NCBI RefSeq assembly: GCF_000265295.1
Contig: NC_018002.1
Span: forward strand, 124,001 to 188,000
Direction of reading: 5' to 3'
Origin: Sulfurospirillum barnesii SES-3
Lineage (GTDB): Bacteria > Campylobacterota > Campylobacteria > Campylobacterales > Sulfurospirillaceae
Length of the DNA stretch: 64,000 nucleotides
A model generated the notes under the pieces. It was not told the DNA's origin. It ran no database searches and worked only from the letters and a program-made list of their open reading frames with translations. Below are positions 9,342 through 18,318 of the stretch, one piece after another. The stretch's first letter is position 1. Every line of letters begins with the position of its first letter. Made by a program: the position numbers and the translations under genes.

Positions 9342-10144
9342 CATGTCTTCATTTTTAAATAGAGAAACTGAAGAAAAAAGCTTAGGGTACCAACACTGAT
9401 AATACAGGCGCCAGCACTTAAGTTAAACACCGATGAGACGATCAGCCCTGTGATGCAAAAAAATGTTGATAAAAGTACAGACATAAACATCATACTTCCC
9501 ATGGAGTTGGTTAGTTTTTCTGCAATATAAGGGGGAATGGTAAGCAGCGCAATTACTAAGATAAGTCCAACAGCTCGAATAATAATGACGACTCCCAAAG
9601 CAGTCATCAGTACCAATGCAATATAAAGGGCTGTTACATTGACACCTCTTAGTTTTGCAAATTGTGCATCAAAACTCATTGCAAGAAGCTGTTTATAAAA
9701 TAACAAAACAAAGGATAACACTAAAACTAACACGCCACTCATGCCGTATAAATCTTGTGTTGAAACGGATAAAATAGCCCCAAAAAGATAACTCATTAAA
9801 TCCACATTGTAGCCAGGGGTAAGGTCAGTCATAATAATACCCAATGCCATACCAAATGCCCAAATTACTCCTATTAAGGAGTCAAGACGTGTGGCATTTT
9901 GATGGGTGATATAAGCGATAATTAAACCTAGAAAAAGAGCAAATAAGGAAGCACCAAGCATAGGGGCAATCCCAAAATAAAGAGCAAGCCCGATGCCACC
10001 GTACGAGCCATGGGCGATCCCTCCTGCAATAAAAACCATACGATTAATGACAATGAGTGTTCCAATAACACCACAAATAACACTGACTAACACAGAAGCA
10101 AACAAAGCGTTTTGCATAAAATCAAATGAAAACAGTTCTAGCAT
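9338..10144 (-). CDS. znuB: Zinc/manganese-type ABC transporter permease (ZnuB-like)
   Basis: About 268 residues and mostly hydrophobic, with the ABC-3 permease pattern (AGGIAHGSYGGIGLALYFG early; LLTIPPYIAEKLT late). I place the start at ATG 10144, because its first bases overlap the stop of the ATPase gene (ATGCTAG), a usual coupling arrangement. An ATG at 10171 would overlap the ATPase gene by 34 bases. With the ATPase and the His-rich binding protein upstream it forms a metal importer. Zinc is the likely metal because the divergent regulator is Fur/Zur-like and the binding protein is His-rich. Confidence 0.88.
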   Translation of the reverse strand: MLELFSFDFMQNALFASVLVSVICGVIGTLIVINRMVFIAGGIAHGSYGGIGLALYFGIAPMLGASLFALFLGLIIAYITHQNATRLDSLIGVIWAFGMALGIIMTDLTPGYNVDLMSYLFGAILSVSTQDLYGMSGVLVLVLSFVLLFYKQLLAMSFDAQFAKLRGVNVTALYIALVLMTALGVVIIIRAVGLILVIALLTIPPYIAEKLTNSMGSMMFMSVLLSTFFCITGLIVSSVFNLSAGACIISVGTLSFFLQFLYLKMKTC

Positions 10145-10902
10145 AAGAGCTCTTTGTGCGTATGATGGCATTGTCTTGAATGAATCAGTTCAATGGGACA
10201 AAAATGAGAGTTTGTCTTTTTTAATGTTTCTGTGGCCTGCGTATCGCATAGATCATGAAGATAGAGTATTTTGTTCACATGCGCTACTTTGCTTGCATAA
10301 TGAAGTGCGACATTGATGTCATGGCTAATAATAACGATACCCACATTTTCATTGAGTGTTTTAAGCAGTTGGAACATACTCATTTGTCCTGCTGTATCAA
10401 TACTAGCGGTAGGCTCATCCAGAAAGATGATTTTGGCATCACAGGCTAAAGCGCGTGCAATAAAAACACGTTGACGCTGTCCCCCTGAGAGGGTATTAAT
10501 CTTTTGGTTTTCAAACCCTTTCATTCCTACTTTTTCTAACATTTCATAAGCAATAGTGTAATCTTCTTTGGAGTAAGGCGCAAAAAATTTGGATTTTGAG
10601 AGTCTGCCCATTAAAACAACATCTAACACTTTAATGGGGAAGTCTTTATTGGCAATGGTGTCTTGTGGGACATAGGCAATTTCATGGCTTACATGTAAAG
10701 GCTTTTTCCCAAAGAGTAGGATTTCGCCTAGACTAGGTTCTAAGAGCCCTATTATCAGTTTGAGTAGGGTACTTTTACCTCCACCATTAGGACCAATAAT
10801 GGCTAAAAATTCGGTACGGTTGTACTGGAGGTTAATATCCTCCAGTACGGTTGCGCCATCGTAATTAAAAAAAAGGTGATTGATTGAAATGTCGTTTTGC
10901 AT
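10138..10902 (-). CDS. znuC: Zinc/manganese-type ABC transporter ATPase (ZnuC-like)
   Basis: A 254-residue ATPase with Walker A GPNGGGKST (about 37-45), signature NTLSGGQRQRV, Walker B IIFLDEPTASID and switch His in IISHDINVAL. It couples ATP hydrolysis to metal import by the ZnuB-like permease. It lies 12 bases after the binding-protein gene and overlaps the permease gene. One TTACATGTAA copy lies inside it at 10689-10698, read as Leu-His-Val. Confidence 0.9.
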   Translation of the reverse strand: MQNDISINHLFFNYDGATVLEDINLQYNRTEFLAIIGPNGGGKSTLLKLIIGLLEPSLGEILLFGKKPLHVSHEIAYVPQDTIANKDFPIKVLDVVLMGRLSKSKFFAPYSKEDYTIAYEMLEKVGMKGFENQKINTLSGGQRQRVFIARALACDAKIIFLDEPTASIDTAGQMSMFQLLKTLNENVGIVIISHDINVALHYASKVAHVNKILYLHDLCDTQATETLKKTNSHFCPIELIHSRQCHHTHKELLC

Positions 10903-10914
10903 AAAACGATTATA

Positions 10915-11793
10915 TCATTTTAGTTCTGATTGAAAAATAGTAGCAACATTGAGCATATTGTCTGCCCATTCGTATGCGAGTGGGTTAATGGTTAAAATTT
11001 TGCCATTAATTTGTGTTGCAATGGTTTGTGCACTTTTTTGTGAAAACTGAGGAGAAACAAAAACCACTTTAGCATCCTCTTCTTTTGCTTCTTCAATAAT
11101 CGCTGCTAACTCTTTAGGCTTTGGCTCTTTTCCACTGACTTCAATGGCAATTTGCTCTAAATTATAGCGTTTTGCAAAGTAACCAAATGAAGGATGAAAA
11201 ATAATAAATTTTCGATTACTCACGTTTGAGAGTTTGCTTTGAATAGTGGCATCGAGTGTATCGAGTGATGCAACAAATGCATCATAATTGTGCGTAAAGG
11301 CACTTTTATGTTCAGGGTAAAGTTGAAGCAAGGCCTCATAAATAGTGTTGGCTTGCATTTTAACAAGAATAGGATCGAGCCAAACGTGCGGATCCAGCGT
11401 ACCATGTTCATGGGCATGACTGTGTTTCTCGCCTTTATGCCCTTTTTCTTCTTCATGATGATGTTCAGCCATCGCAATTTTTTCAATGCCTTTAATCGTA
11501 TCAACCATGACTAATTTTGGGTGCGTACTTTTAAATTTCGGAAGCCATACTTTTTCAAAACCATCACCAATGCTAAAATACGCATCGGAGTTGGCTAACT
11601 CTTTCATTTGAGAAGGTTTAGGCTCATACGTGTGTGGGCTAGCCCCTGGGCTTACCATAACGTTTACATGTAAAAGATCTTTGGCAATTTGATCCACAAA
11701 ATATTTCTGGGGTAAAATGCTTACGGTCACCGTAGGTTTAGCATAAACAAGGGTGCTTAAAAGCAGGGTTAAGAGTAACAACAATCGTTTCAT
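10915..11793 (-). CDS. znuA: Periplasmic zinc-binding protein (ZnuA-like)
   Basis: A 292-residue cluster A-I metal-binding protein. The signal peptide covers residues 1 to about 18. Metal ligands expected in the family are His54 (SPHTYEP), His136 (DPHVWLDP) and a His in IIFHPSFGYFAKRY. Between the first two sits a His/Glu/Lys-rich loop at 110-130 with nine histidines, a hallmark of zinc rather than manganese binders. AAAGGAG precedes the ATG. It is the first gene of the operon and lies divergent to the Fur-family gene across a 120-base region with twin palindromes. Confidence 0.93.
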   Translation of the reverse strand: MKRLLLLLTLLLSTLVYAKPTVTVSILPQKYFVDQIAKDLLHVNVMVSPGASPHTYEPKPSQMKELANSDAYFSIGDGFEKVWLPKFKSTHPKLVMVDTIKGIEKIAMAEHHHEEEKGHKGEKHSHAHEHGTLDPHVWLDPILVKMQANTIYEALLQLYPEHKSAFTHNYDAFVASLDTLDATIQSKLSNVSNRKFIIFHPSFGYFAKRYNLEQIAIEVSGKEPKPKELAAIIEEAKEEDAKVVFVSPQFSQKSAQTIATQINGKILTINPLAYEWADNMLNVATIFQSELK

Positions 11794-11805
11794 AAATGTC
11801 TCCTT

Positions 11806-11820
11806 TGCGACTAAGTTGCA
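11806..11820. promoter_or_regulatory. Putative Zur operator 1 (TGCGACTAAGTTGCA)
   Basis: A 15-base imperfect palindrome directly upstream of the znuA ribosome site. Its near-identical partner lies at 11846-11860. Taken together, ACTAAGTTGCAT at 11810-11821 and ATGCAACTTAGT at 11845-11856 also form a perfect 12-bp inverted repeat. Confidence 0.6.
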
Positions 11821-11845
11821 TAAAATGTGTCGAATCTTAATCTAA

Positions 11846-11860
11846 TGCAACTTAGTTGTG
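11846..11860. promoter_or_regulatory. Putative Zur operator 2 (TGCAACTTAGTTGTG)
   Basis: Second 15-base imperfect palindrome, centre to centre 40 bases from the first. It lies between znuA and the Fur-family gene and could overlap the promoter of the latter: TTGTGA at 11856 and TACCAT at 11879 with 17 bases between is a weak candidate. Confidence 0.6.
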
Positions 11861-11913
11861 ACTTAATTATTTTTTAGCTACCATAAGGTTTAAATTTACA
11901 AAGAAGATACACG

Positions 11914-12285
11914 ATGATGGAAGAAATAAAAACCCTTTTTGAAAAACATGGTATTAAGTTTACCACAGCACGTGCTTCAATTTTTGAGGTACTTACAGCG
12001 GCACATCATCCAATGAGTTATGAGCAAATAAAAGAAAAAATGGATGTATGTATGGATAAAGCCACGTTTTACCGCAATATTGCCATGTTTGAGGAAGCAG
12101 GGATGGTGCATAAGTTTGAAAGCGATGATAGAAAATGGTATTTTGAACTCTCCAGAAACACACACGCACATTTTATTTGTGAACATTGCCATAAGATTCA
12201 GTGTATGGAGGTGGATTTAGGTAAGGTTGAGGGTGAGGTAAAAAGTATTGTTTTAAAAGGCATATGCAAAGGGTGTCAATCATGA
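11914..12285 (+). CDS. Fur-family transcriptional regulator, probably Zur
   Basis: A 123-residue Fur-family repressor. A winged helix covers about 1-80 (MDKATFYRNIAMFEEAGMVHKFE is the recognition region), followed by the metal region FICEHCHKIQCMEV. Structural-zinc cysteines are visible as CEHC and a terminal CKGC. Divergence from a His-rich zinc-binding protein gene with twin palindromes between them argues for zinc-responsive repression of both; this is an inference. ATG 11914 is followed by a second ATG at 11917, either of which could be used. The end overlaps the lipoprotein start (ATGA). Confidence 0.82.
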   Translation: MMEEIKTLFEKHGIKFTTARASIFEVLTAAHHPMSYEQIKEKMDVCMDKATFYRNIAMFEEAGMVHKFESDDRKWYFELSRNTHAHFICEHCHKIQCMEVDLGKVEGEVKSIVLKGICKGCQS

Positions 12286-12767
12286 AATGGTTTTTACATG
12301 TAAGCCTTAGCATACTTCTTTTTTGGCTCAGTGGCTGTGCTCTGAAAAAAGAGATCACCCAATCCAACGCCTATATTATCACGATTAAAAATAAGCAAAT
12401 TGCTTTGTCTGATACAGGTTTTATTAACCATGGAAACAACTACGATAGTGTACAAATTTTCTCAGCAGGAAATATTTTATTTCATTTAGAAATTATGGGA
12501 AATTACATTTGCATGGAGGGAAAATGTTTAGAGCGTTTAGCCTTTAACAAGCGTTTTTTTGAAACAGAACACTATGCAGAATTGATGCAAGATATTATGG
12601 CTCAAAAGCCAATTTATGATGGTCAATTTTTACGTTCAACCTCGCAAGGTTTTGAGCAAGAACTTCTGCTTGATAGCAGTCACATTATATATAAAGTTGA
12701 AAACAAAACACTCAGTTTTAGAGATACGAAAAATAACATTCTTATTCGAATAAAACCACTCCCCTAA
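12282..12767 (+). CDS. Putative lipoprotein of unknown function
   Basis: About 161 residues. A type-II signal peptide ends in LSGC with Cys19 as the lipidated residue, so the protein is membrane-anchored. I recognise no domain in the rest. The ATG overlaps the stop of the Fur-family gene, so the two are translationally coupled and may share metal-dependent expression. The nfo gene follows after 12 bases. One TTACATGTAA at 12294-12303 falls inside the signal-peptide coding region, read as Leu-His-Val. Confidence 0.7.
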   Translation: MKWFLHVSLSILLFWLSGCALKKEITQSNAYIITIKNKQIALSDTGFINHGNNYDSVQIFSAGNILFHLEIMGNYICMEGKCLERLAFNKRFFETEHYAELMQDIMAQKPIYDGQFLRSTSQGFEQELLLDSSHIIYKVENKTLSFRDTKNNILIRIKPLP

Positions 12768-12779
12768 AAGGAATACACA

Positions 12780-13622
12780 ATGAAATATGTTGGCGCACAT
12801 GTAAGTGCCAGTGGAGGGGTTTTTAATGCCCCCATGAATGCAGCAAAAATTGGAGCAAAAGCCTTTGCTCTTTTTACGAAAAATCAGCGTCAGTGGGAGG
12901 GAAAATCTCTCTCAAAAGAAGATATTGACCGCTTTAAGGCGGAATTAGAGAAAGCAGAGATTTTACCCAAACATGTTTTGCCTCACGATAGTTATCTCAT
13001 TAATTTAGGGCATCCTGAAGTAGAAGCACGTGAAAAATCTTTGAATGCTTTTTTAGATGAGGTGAAACGCTGTGAGGCGTTAGGGCTTGATAAGCTCAAT
13101 TTTCATCCAGGAAGTCACCTAAAGCACATCAGCGAAGAAGCCTGTTTGGAACTGATTAGCGCTTCGATGAATGAGGTGTTACGAAAAAGTGAAGGTGTGT
13201 GTTTGGTGGTTGAGAATACTGCAGGACAAGGAAGCAATTTAGGTTACAAAATGGAACACCTTGCCTATTTGATGGAAAATGCTATTGATAAGGAACGTGT
13301 GGGGGTTTGCATTGACACGTGCCACCTTTTTACCTCAGGATATGACATTCGAACCCCAGAAACCTATGAGCAAACGATGAACAAATTTGGTACAATCGTG
13401 GGCTTTAAATATCTTAAAGGAATGCACCTAAACGATTCAAAGCCAGATTTGGCTTCCCGTGTGGACAGACACGACTCTTTAGGGAAGGGCAAGTTAGGTC
13501 TTGAGCCATTTTCGTTTATTATGAACGATACACGTATGGATGATATTCCCTTGATACTTGAAACAATAGATGAGTCTTTATGGGCTGAAGAGATTAAACT
13601 TCTTTATAGCCTCATTCACTAA
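12780..13622 (+). CDS. nfo: Deoxyribonuclease IV (AP endonuclease)
   Basis: A 280-residue TIM-barrel endonuclease that cuts DNA 5' to abasic sites in base-excision repair. It begins [18 protein letters not shown], as in endonuclease IV. Metal-site segments include [39 protein letters not shown] and the [11 protein letters not shown] stretch, which supply the tri-zinc ligands in the family. Length matches the family. AGGAA precedes the ATG. Confidence 0.95.
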   Translation: MKYVGAHVSASGGVFNAPMNAAKIGAKAFALFTKNQRQWEGKSLSKEDIDRFKAELEKAEILPKHVLPHDSYLINLGHPEVEAREKSLNAFLDEVKRCEALGLDKLNFHPGSHLKHISEEACLELISASMNEVLRKSEGVCLVVENTAGQGSNLGYKMEHLAYLMENAIDKERVGVCIDTCHLFTSGYDIRTPETYEQTMNKFGTIVGFKYLKGMHLNDSKPDLASRVDRHDSLGKGKLGLEPFSFIMNDTRMDDIPLILETIDESLWAEEIKLLYSLIH

Positions 13623-13639
13623 ATTTTGAAGGAACATGT

Positions 13640-14839
13640 ATGAAACAAACCGTAAAGGTCGCTACGTTACTAAGTCTGAGCGCAGCCACACTTTTAGCTT
13701 CAGGGTATAGAATTCCTGAGCAATCTTTAAATTCTGTCGCCCTTAGTGCGGCATACGTCGCCAGTGCCAATGGTGCGGATGCGAGTTATTACAACCCTGC
13801 CAATATGGCATTTATGGCTGAGGGTGGGTATATTGAAACCTCTTTAACCTATATTAATCTACCCAAAGTAGATTACACCGATAGCGGGAATAGTGCACAA
13901 AATGGTGATTCCAAAGAGGAAAACTTTTTACTTCCTAATTTACACTATGTCTCACCCATGGTGGGCAATTGGCGTTATGGACTTTCCATTGTAGCACCCG
14001 CTGGGCTTTCAAAGCGTTGGGATGAGAGCTATCAGATGCGAAGTTCTGAGGAGTTTACCCTAAAAGTCATTGAGATTAATCCAACAGCAAGTTACAAAGT
14101 CAATGACCAGTTAGCCTTAGGTTTTGGTTTACGAGGAGTGTATACAACGGGTGTGATTAAGTACCAACGTGCTGGAGTTTATACAAATGATATGGAAGCA
14201 GATTCCATTGATTTTGGTTATAACCTAGCCCTTAGTTACAAACCTATTGAAGATTTAACCTTGTCTGCGACGTATCGCTCGAAAGTTAATCTGACCGTGG
14301 ATGGCGATGCAACAACAACATGGCTTGGTGCTCCTTCTAGTGGGGATGTTAAAACAAAGATTCCTTTGCCTGCCTCTTTAGCCTTAGCAGCAGCATATAC
14401 AATGGATAAAACAACCCTTGAATTTGTGTTTGAGCGTACCTATTGGTCAAGCTATAAAGAGTTAGATTTTGACTTTGAAAATCCAACAGCAGAACAAAAT
14501 TTAGGGGGCTCAAGGGCTAAAAACTGGAAAGATGTCAATGCCTATCGCATCGGCTTAAGTCACCAATACAGCGATGCACTCAAACTCATGGCAGGTTTTG
14601 CAATTGATAAAACGCCTGTTCCAACCAGTACGCTAGGGTTTGAACTTCCAGATTCAGATGCAAAACTCTACTCAGTAGGATTTGAGTATAAAGTTTCTCA
14701 AAGTTTAAAAGTGGGCTTAGCGTATTTGTATGATGAAAAAGAGAAGAGAAGTACAACTACCAATTTAGCAGGAGTGAATGGCAAATTTACGGACTCTGCT
14801 GCGCATCTGGTTACAGCATCCCTCAAGTATAAGTTTTAA
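13640..14839 (+). CDS. FadL/OmpP1-family outer-membrane transporter
   Basis: A 399-residue outer-membrane beta-barrel protein. After a signal peptide (about 1-21) comes GYRIPEQSLNSVALSAAYVA and the family's NPA signature (SYYNPANMAFM). The C-terminus ends in an aromatic residue (LKYKF), as outer-membrane proteins do. FadL proteins pass long-chain fatty acids or other hydrophobic compounds. The acyl-CoA ligase starts 2 bases after its stop, which supports fatty-acid uptake and activation as a unit. Confidence 0.88.
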   Translation: MKQTVKVATLLSLSAATLLASGYRIPEQSLNSVALSAAYVASANGADASYYNPANMAFMAEGGYIETSLTYINLPKVDYTDSGNSAQNGDSKEENFLLPNLHYVSPMVGNWRYGLSIVAPAGLSKRWDESYQMRSSEEFTLKVIEINPTASYKVNDQLALGFGLRGVYTTGVIKYQRAGVYTNDMEADSIDFGYNLALSYKPIEDLTLSATYRSKVNLTVDGDATTTWLGAPSSGDVKTKIPLPASLALAAAYTMDKTTLEFVFERTYWSSYKELDFDFENPTAEQNLGGSRAKNWKDVNAYRIGLSHQYSDALKLMAGFAIDKTPVPTSTLGFELPDSDAKLYSVGFEYKVSQSLKVGLAYLYDEKEKRSTTTNLAGVNGKFTDSAAHLVTASLKYKF

Positions 14840-14841
14840 TC

Positions 14842-16401
14842 ATGCTGCATTATCCCTATCAAAATTTTTATGAGGTGATGTGTGCGAATGCCAAGAATGC
14901 ACCTCGTAAAACCGCCCTGTTTATGGATGATAGAAAACTAAGTTACGCTAAACTCAAAGAGGCGATTGATGCGTTTGCGCACTTTTTAAAGCAGAGCAAT
15001 ATTCAAAAAGGCGATAAAGTCGCCATGATTGTGGGCAACTGTGAAGCGTTTGTGGTGGCTCTTTTTGCCATTACAAAAGTGGGTGCAGTGGCAGTTCCTC
15101 TTAACACTTTTTTAAAACAAGAAGAGTTTGAGTATATTTTAAACGATTGTGATGCAAAAATGCTTTTAAGCTCTTATGCCTTTGAAAAAGAGACAAAAGC
15201 GTTGAGAGAGAGTACGAAGATTGAACGTATTATTTGGGTGGAAGCACCTTTGGAAGAAAACGAGGGAAATTTTGAGAGGATTTTAGCCACAACGCTTATG
15301 GATAAAGAAGCCTGTACAGCAAAACTCGATGATACTGCCTGTATTGTTTATACTTCTGGTACAACAGGTAAACCAAAGGGTGCGATGCTAAGTTACCGCA
15401 ATCTCTTCTCAAATGCCATTGGGGGTGCGGACTCTTTTCAGGTTACATGTAAAGATAGATTTATTGTTTTTTTACCGATGTTTCATAGCTTTACACTCTC
15501 CATTATGGTGCTTTTACCAATGTTTACCTGTTCAAGCGTTGTCATTGTGCGCTCTGTTTTTCCGTTTGCTAATGTTCTTAAACAAACTCTCCTCAAACAG
15601 GTAACGATTTTTTTAGGGGTTCCTACACTTTACAATGCCCTTTTAAAAGCAAAAATTCCGTGGTATTTTATGTGGTTTAATAAGGTACGACTTTTTATTT
15701 CAGGAAGTGCACCACTGAGTGAACAAGCGCTGAATGATTTTAGTGCCAAATTTAAAAAAGCTAAATTGCTAGAGGGGTATGGATTAAGTGAATGTTCTCC
15801 TGCGGTTTGTGTCAATCGTTTGCATCATCAAAAACCACTCTCGGTTGGACTGCCTCTTCCTGGCTATGAGATTAAGATAGTGGATGAAGAGCGCATGGAA
15901 GTTGCCACAGGTGAGGTAGGTGAAATTATGGTGAAGGGCGATTGTGTGATGCAAGGCTATCTGAATCATCCTGATGCTACCGATGAAACGATTAGTAATG
16001 GTTGGTTACTCACAGGTGATTTGGGTAAAAAAGATCATGAAGGGTTTTTGTATATTGTGGATCGTAAAAAAGATTTGATTATCTCTAAAGGCATTAATAT
16101 TTACCCTAGAGAAATTGAAGAGGTCATTTATAAATACGAAGGTGTGGATGCTGTAGCAGTGATTGGACTTAAAGATGAACAGACGAAAGATGAGGAAGTC
16201 TTAGCTTTTATTCAGCCTAAAGAAGATGCAAAACTCAGGGAAATGGAACTTCGCGCCTATTTGAAACATCATTTAGCAAATTTCAAATTACCCAAACATA
16301 TCTATTTTGTCGAGGAACTTCCTAAAAATGCGACAGGTAAAGTATTAAAGCGTGTTTTAAAAGAGAATATACAAGCAGATGGGCTTTTACGTAAAAAATA
16401 G
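14842..16401 (+). CDS. AMP-dependent synthetase, probable long-chain acyl-CoA ligase
   Basis: A 519-residue ANL-superfamily enzyme. The AMP-binding P-loop is YTSGTTGKPKGAMLSYRNL (about 171-189). Other core motifs are GYGLSECSP, GWLLTGDLGKKD, the hinge-type IVDRKKDLIISKGINIYPREIEE, and the C-terminal acylation lysine in LPKNATGKVLKR. It activates a fatty acid to acyl-CoA via an acyl-adenylate. Coupled with the FadL-like porin gene upstream. A terminator follows at 16413. One TTACATGTAA at 15443-15452 is read as Val-Thr-Cys-Lys. Confidence 0.88.
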   Translation: MLHYPYQNFYEVMCANAKNAPRKTALFMDDRKLSYAKLKEAIDAFAHFLKQSNIQKGDKVAMIVGNCEAFVVALFAITKVGAVAVPLNTFLKQEEFEYILNDCDAKMLLSSYAFEKETKALRESTKIERIIWVEAPLEENEGNFERILATTLMDKEACTAKLDDTACIVYTSGTTGKPKGAMLSYRNLFSNAIGGADSFQVTCKDRFIVFLPMFHSFTLSIMVLLPMFTCSSVVIVRSVFPFANVLKQTLLKQVTIFLGVPTLYNALLKAKIPWYFMWFNKVRLFISGSAPLSEQALNDFSAKFKKAKLLEGYGLSECSPAVCVNRLHHQKPLSVGLPLPGYEIKIVDEERMEVATGEVGEIMVKGDCVMQGYLNHPDATDETISNGWLLTGDLGKKDHEGFLYIVDRKKDLIISKGINIYPREIEEVIYKYEGVDAVAVIGLKDEQTKDEEVLAFIQPKEDAKLREMELRAYLKHHLANFKLPKHIYFVEELPKNATGKVLKRVLKENIQADGLLRKK

Positions 16402-16412
16402 AGATTAACTTT

Positions 16413-16436
16413 ATAACCAAAGGGTTATTTTATTAT
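16413..16436 (+). terminator. Probable terminator after acyl-CoA ligase gene
   Basis: Stem ATAACC (16413-16418) / GGTTAT (16423-16428) with loop AAAG, followed by TTTATTATC. Short stem, so only moderately convincing. Confidence 0.5.
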
Positions 16437-16501
16437 CATCTTGTCATCATATAAGCCCAAAAGTATATGCGAAGATAATTTTTGGATTAAAAGGGTAAGT
16501 A

Positions 16502-18235
16502 TTGAAGTATTTGGTAGATTTTTTAGAATGCAAGGATGTTCAAAAATGTCACATTTATGGGCAACTGAAATGTTCCCTTGAAGAAGCAAAATTATTACAA
16601 ATTATGACCAAAGAGTACGTGCAAGGCTCAGTGGATTTAGATGTTTCAGAGATACTCATTAAACTTTTTGGCAACAAAAATTATGCGCATTTACACCAAC
16701 TTGTTCTTGTTAAAGAGTTGATTGAACAAGGATGGATTGTTCAAAACAGTTTTTTAAATTCACGTATTATAGATGTATCGCATTTGGAACTTTTAAACAG
16801 CAGTGTCACACTCAGTTCTGCTTTTTTAAAACTTCTTGAAGAGGGAACACTCGAAGTAGTGTTACCCGATGTGACACCTTATGCAGATCATTTAGAGTAT
16901 CTTAAAGATCAATTCTTTCGTATTGAGCTCTATCAAAAATTAAGTCAAACCAAACACAATGCAACAGAGAACTCACCTAGTTTAGGACGTATTAAAAATA
17001 AACTTGAACTTTTAGAGAGTCGTATTAGTGAGCGTATTAAAGTCACACAAAATGAAATTGTCGTGGAGAGTATTTTTAAAGAAAATGAACTGAGTCCCAA
17101 AGAACAGCTTATTTTTCTAGCACTTCTTAAAGAGGAGTATGCAGGTGAATTTGAGAGTCTACGTGATATGAACACCCTCATTAATTTGATTAGTATTGAT
17201 GATTATGAGAAAATTAAAAACCGTTCTTTACTTGAAGAGGGCTCAAAACTCATTGAAAATCTCATTATTGATTACGATGAGATGCTGAGCACCTTTGGAG
17301 GTGTGACACGTAGTTTTTTCATTGCTGAAGAGATTTTACAAAAAATTATGCATCCCAATAAAGAGAAGAAAAATAAAAAAATAAAACTTGACATGCTCAT
17401 TGGCGAGCAAGAGCTTTTCGAATTGATTGACCCTAAAACAACCCTAGAAGATGTTATTTTGCACCCTAAAACCAAAGAAGTGCTCGATAATCTACTCAAA
17501 CAGATTGATAAAAATGTGGTGAAATTACTCAGAGAATGGGGCATTAAAGAAAGACGTAGCGGCATCGATGCGAAGATTATTCTCTATGGACCTCCAGGTA
17601 CTGGTAAAACCATGACGGCTCTTTCTTTAGCCAAGTCGATGAAAAAACGAGTCCTTAGTTTTGACTGCTCGAAAATTCTCTCCAAATACGTTGGGGAAAG
17701 TGAAAAAAATGTTCGCAATATTTTTGACACGTATAAAGAACTATGCAAAAAGACCAAAAGCGAACCTCTTTTATTGCTCAATGAAGCCGATCAGTTCTTA
17801 AGCGCACGTTCAACCGAGAGTGGAGCAAGTGCGGATAAAATGCACAATCAAATGCAGAATATCTTTTTAGAGCAGATTGAGCGTTTTGATGGACTACTTA
17901 TTGCAACCACAAACCTTTTAGAGACGATTGACCCTGCCTTTTCCAGACGTTTTGATTATAAGATTGCCTTTGAAAAGCCTGATTTTAATCAGCGAATCGA
18001 ATTATGGAAAAAACTTTTACCCGAAAATGCACGCTATGAACCCTCTTTAGATATTGAAAAATTGGCTTTTTATCCTTTAACAGGAGGTCAGATTAAGGTG
18101 GTACTTAAAAATACCGCTTTGAAAGTTGCTACTAAAGAAGAGCCACTTTTTACGTTTGAAGATTTTAAACTCTCTATTGATCGTGAGACAAAAGGAGCTT
18201 TTGGCGATGCCAAATCAGTAGGTTTTATGAAATAA
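16502..18235 (+). CDS. AAA-family ATPase
   Basis: A 577-residue protein with a C-terminal classical AAA module: Walker A GPPGTGKT (363-370), Walker B LLLLNEAD (423-430, with Asn where Asp is usual), sensor-1 IATTN (467-471) and arginine-finger region FSRRFD (480-485). The N-terminal 290 residues are helical and not recognised. It resembles stand-alone SpoVK/FtsH-like AAA proteins without a protease domain; the substrate is unknown. The start TTG 16502 follows AAGGGTAAG. A hairpin lies between it and nuoA. Confidence 0.8.
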   Translation: MKYLVDFLECKDVQKCHIYGQLKCSLEEAKLLQIMTKEYVQGSVDLDVSEILIKLFGNKNYAHLHQLVLVKELIEQGWIVQNSFLNSRIIDVSHLELLNSSVTLSSAFLKLLEEGTLEVVLPDVTPYADHLEYLKDQFFRIELYQKLSQTKHNATENSPSLGRIKNKLELLESRISERIKVTQNEIVVESIFKENELSPKEQLIFLALLKEEYAGEFESLRDMNTLINLISIDDYEKIKNRSLLEEGSKLIENLIIDYDEMLSTFGGVTRSFFIAEEILQKIMHPNKEKKNKKIKLDMLIGEQELFELIDPKTTLEDVILHPKTKEVLDNLLKQIDKNVVKLLREWGIKERRSGIDAKIILYGPPGTGKTMTALSLAKSMKKRVLSFDCSKILSKYVGESEKNVRNIFDTYKELCKKTKSEPLLLLNEADQFLSARSTESGASADKMHNQMQNIFLEQIERFDGLLIATTNLLETIDPAFSRRFDYKIAFEKPDFNQRIELWKKLLPENARYEPSLDIEKLAFYPLTGGQIKVVLKNTALKVATKEEPLFTFEDFKLSIDRETKGAFGDAKSVGFMK

Positions 18236-18253
18236 AGGCACACAAGCCTTTTT

Positions 18254-18280
18254 GAATACTTTTACATGTAAAGAGTATTC
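18254..18280. repeat. Extended TTACATGTAA hairpin upstream of nuoA
   Basis: GAATACTTTTACA / TGTAAAGAGTATTC form 13- and 14-base arms with a single bulged base and the palindrome TTACATGTAA (18262-18271) at the centre. No T-run follows on either side, so it is not a standard intrinsic terminator. It lies 18 bases after the AAA gene and 38 bases before nuoA. Confidence 0.7.
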
Positions 18281-18318
18281 AGATGGATTTGTTGTAAAAA
18301 AAATAAAGGATTTTCCGC

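Noticed and set aside
11914-12285. Fur-family gene possibly truncated by frameshift
   Set aside because: The C-terminal CKGC cysteine pair is present and the following lipoprotein start overlaps in the normal ATGA manner, so the short length seems natural.
16502-18235. Asn instead of Asp in Walker B as a sign of an inactive AAA ATPase
   Set aside because: The LLLLNEAD form occurs, as I recall, regularly in related stand-alone AAA proteins, and the catalytic Glu, sensor and arginine finger are present.
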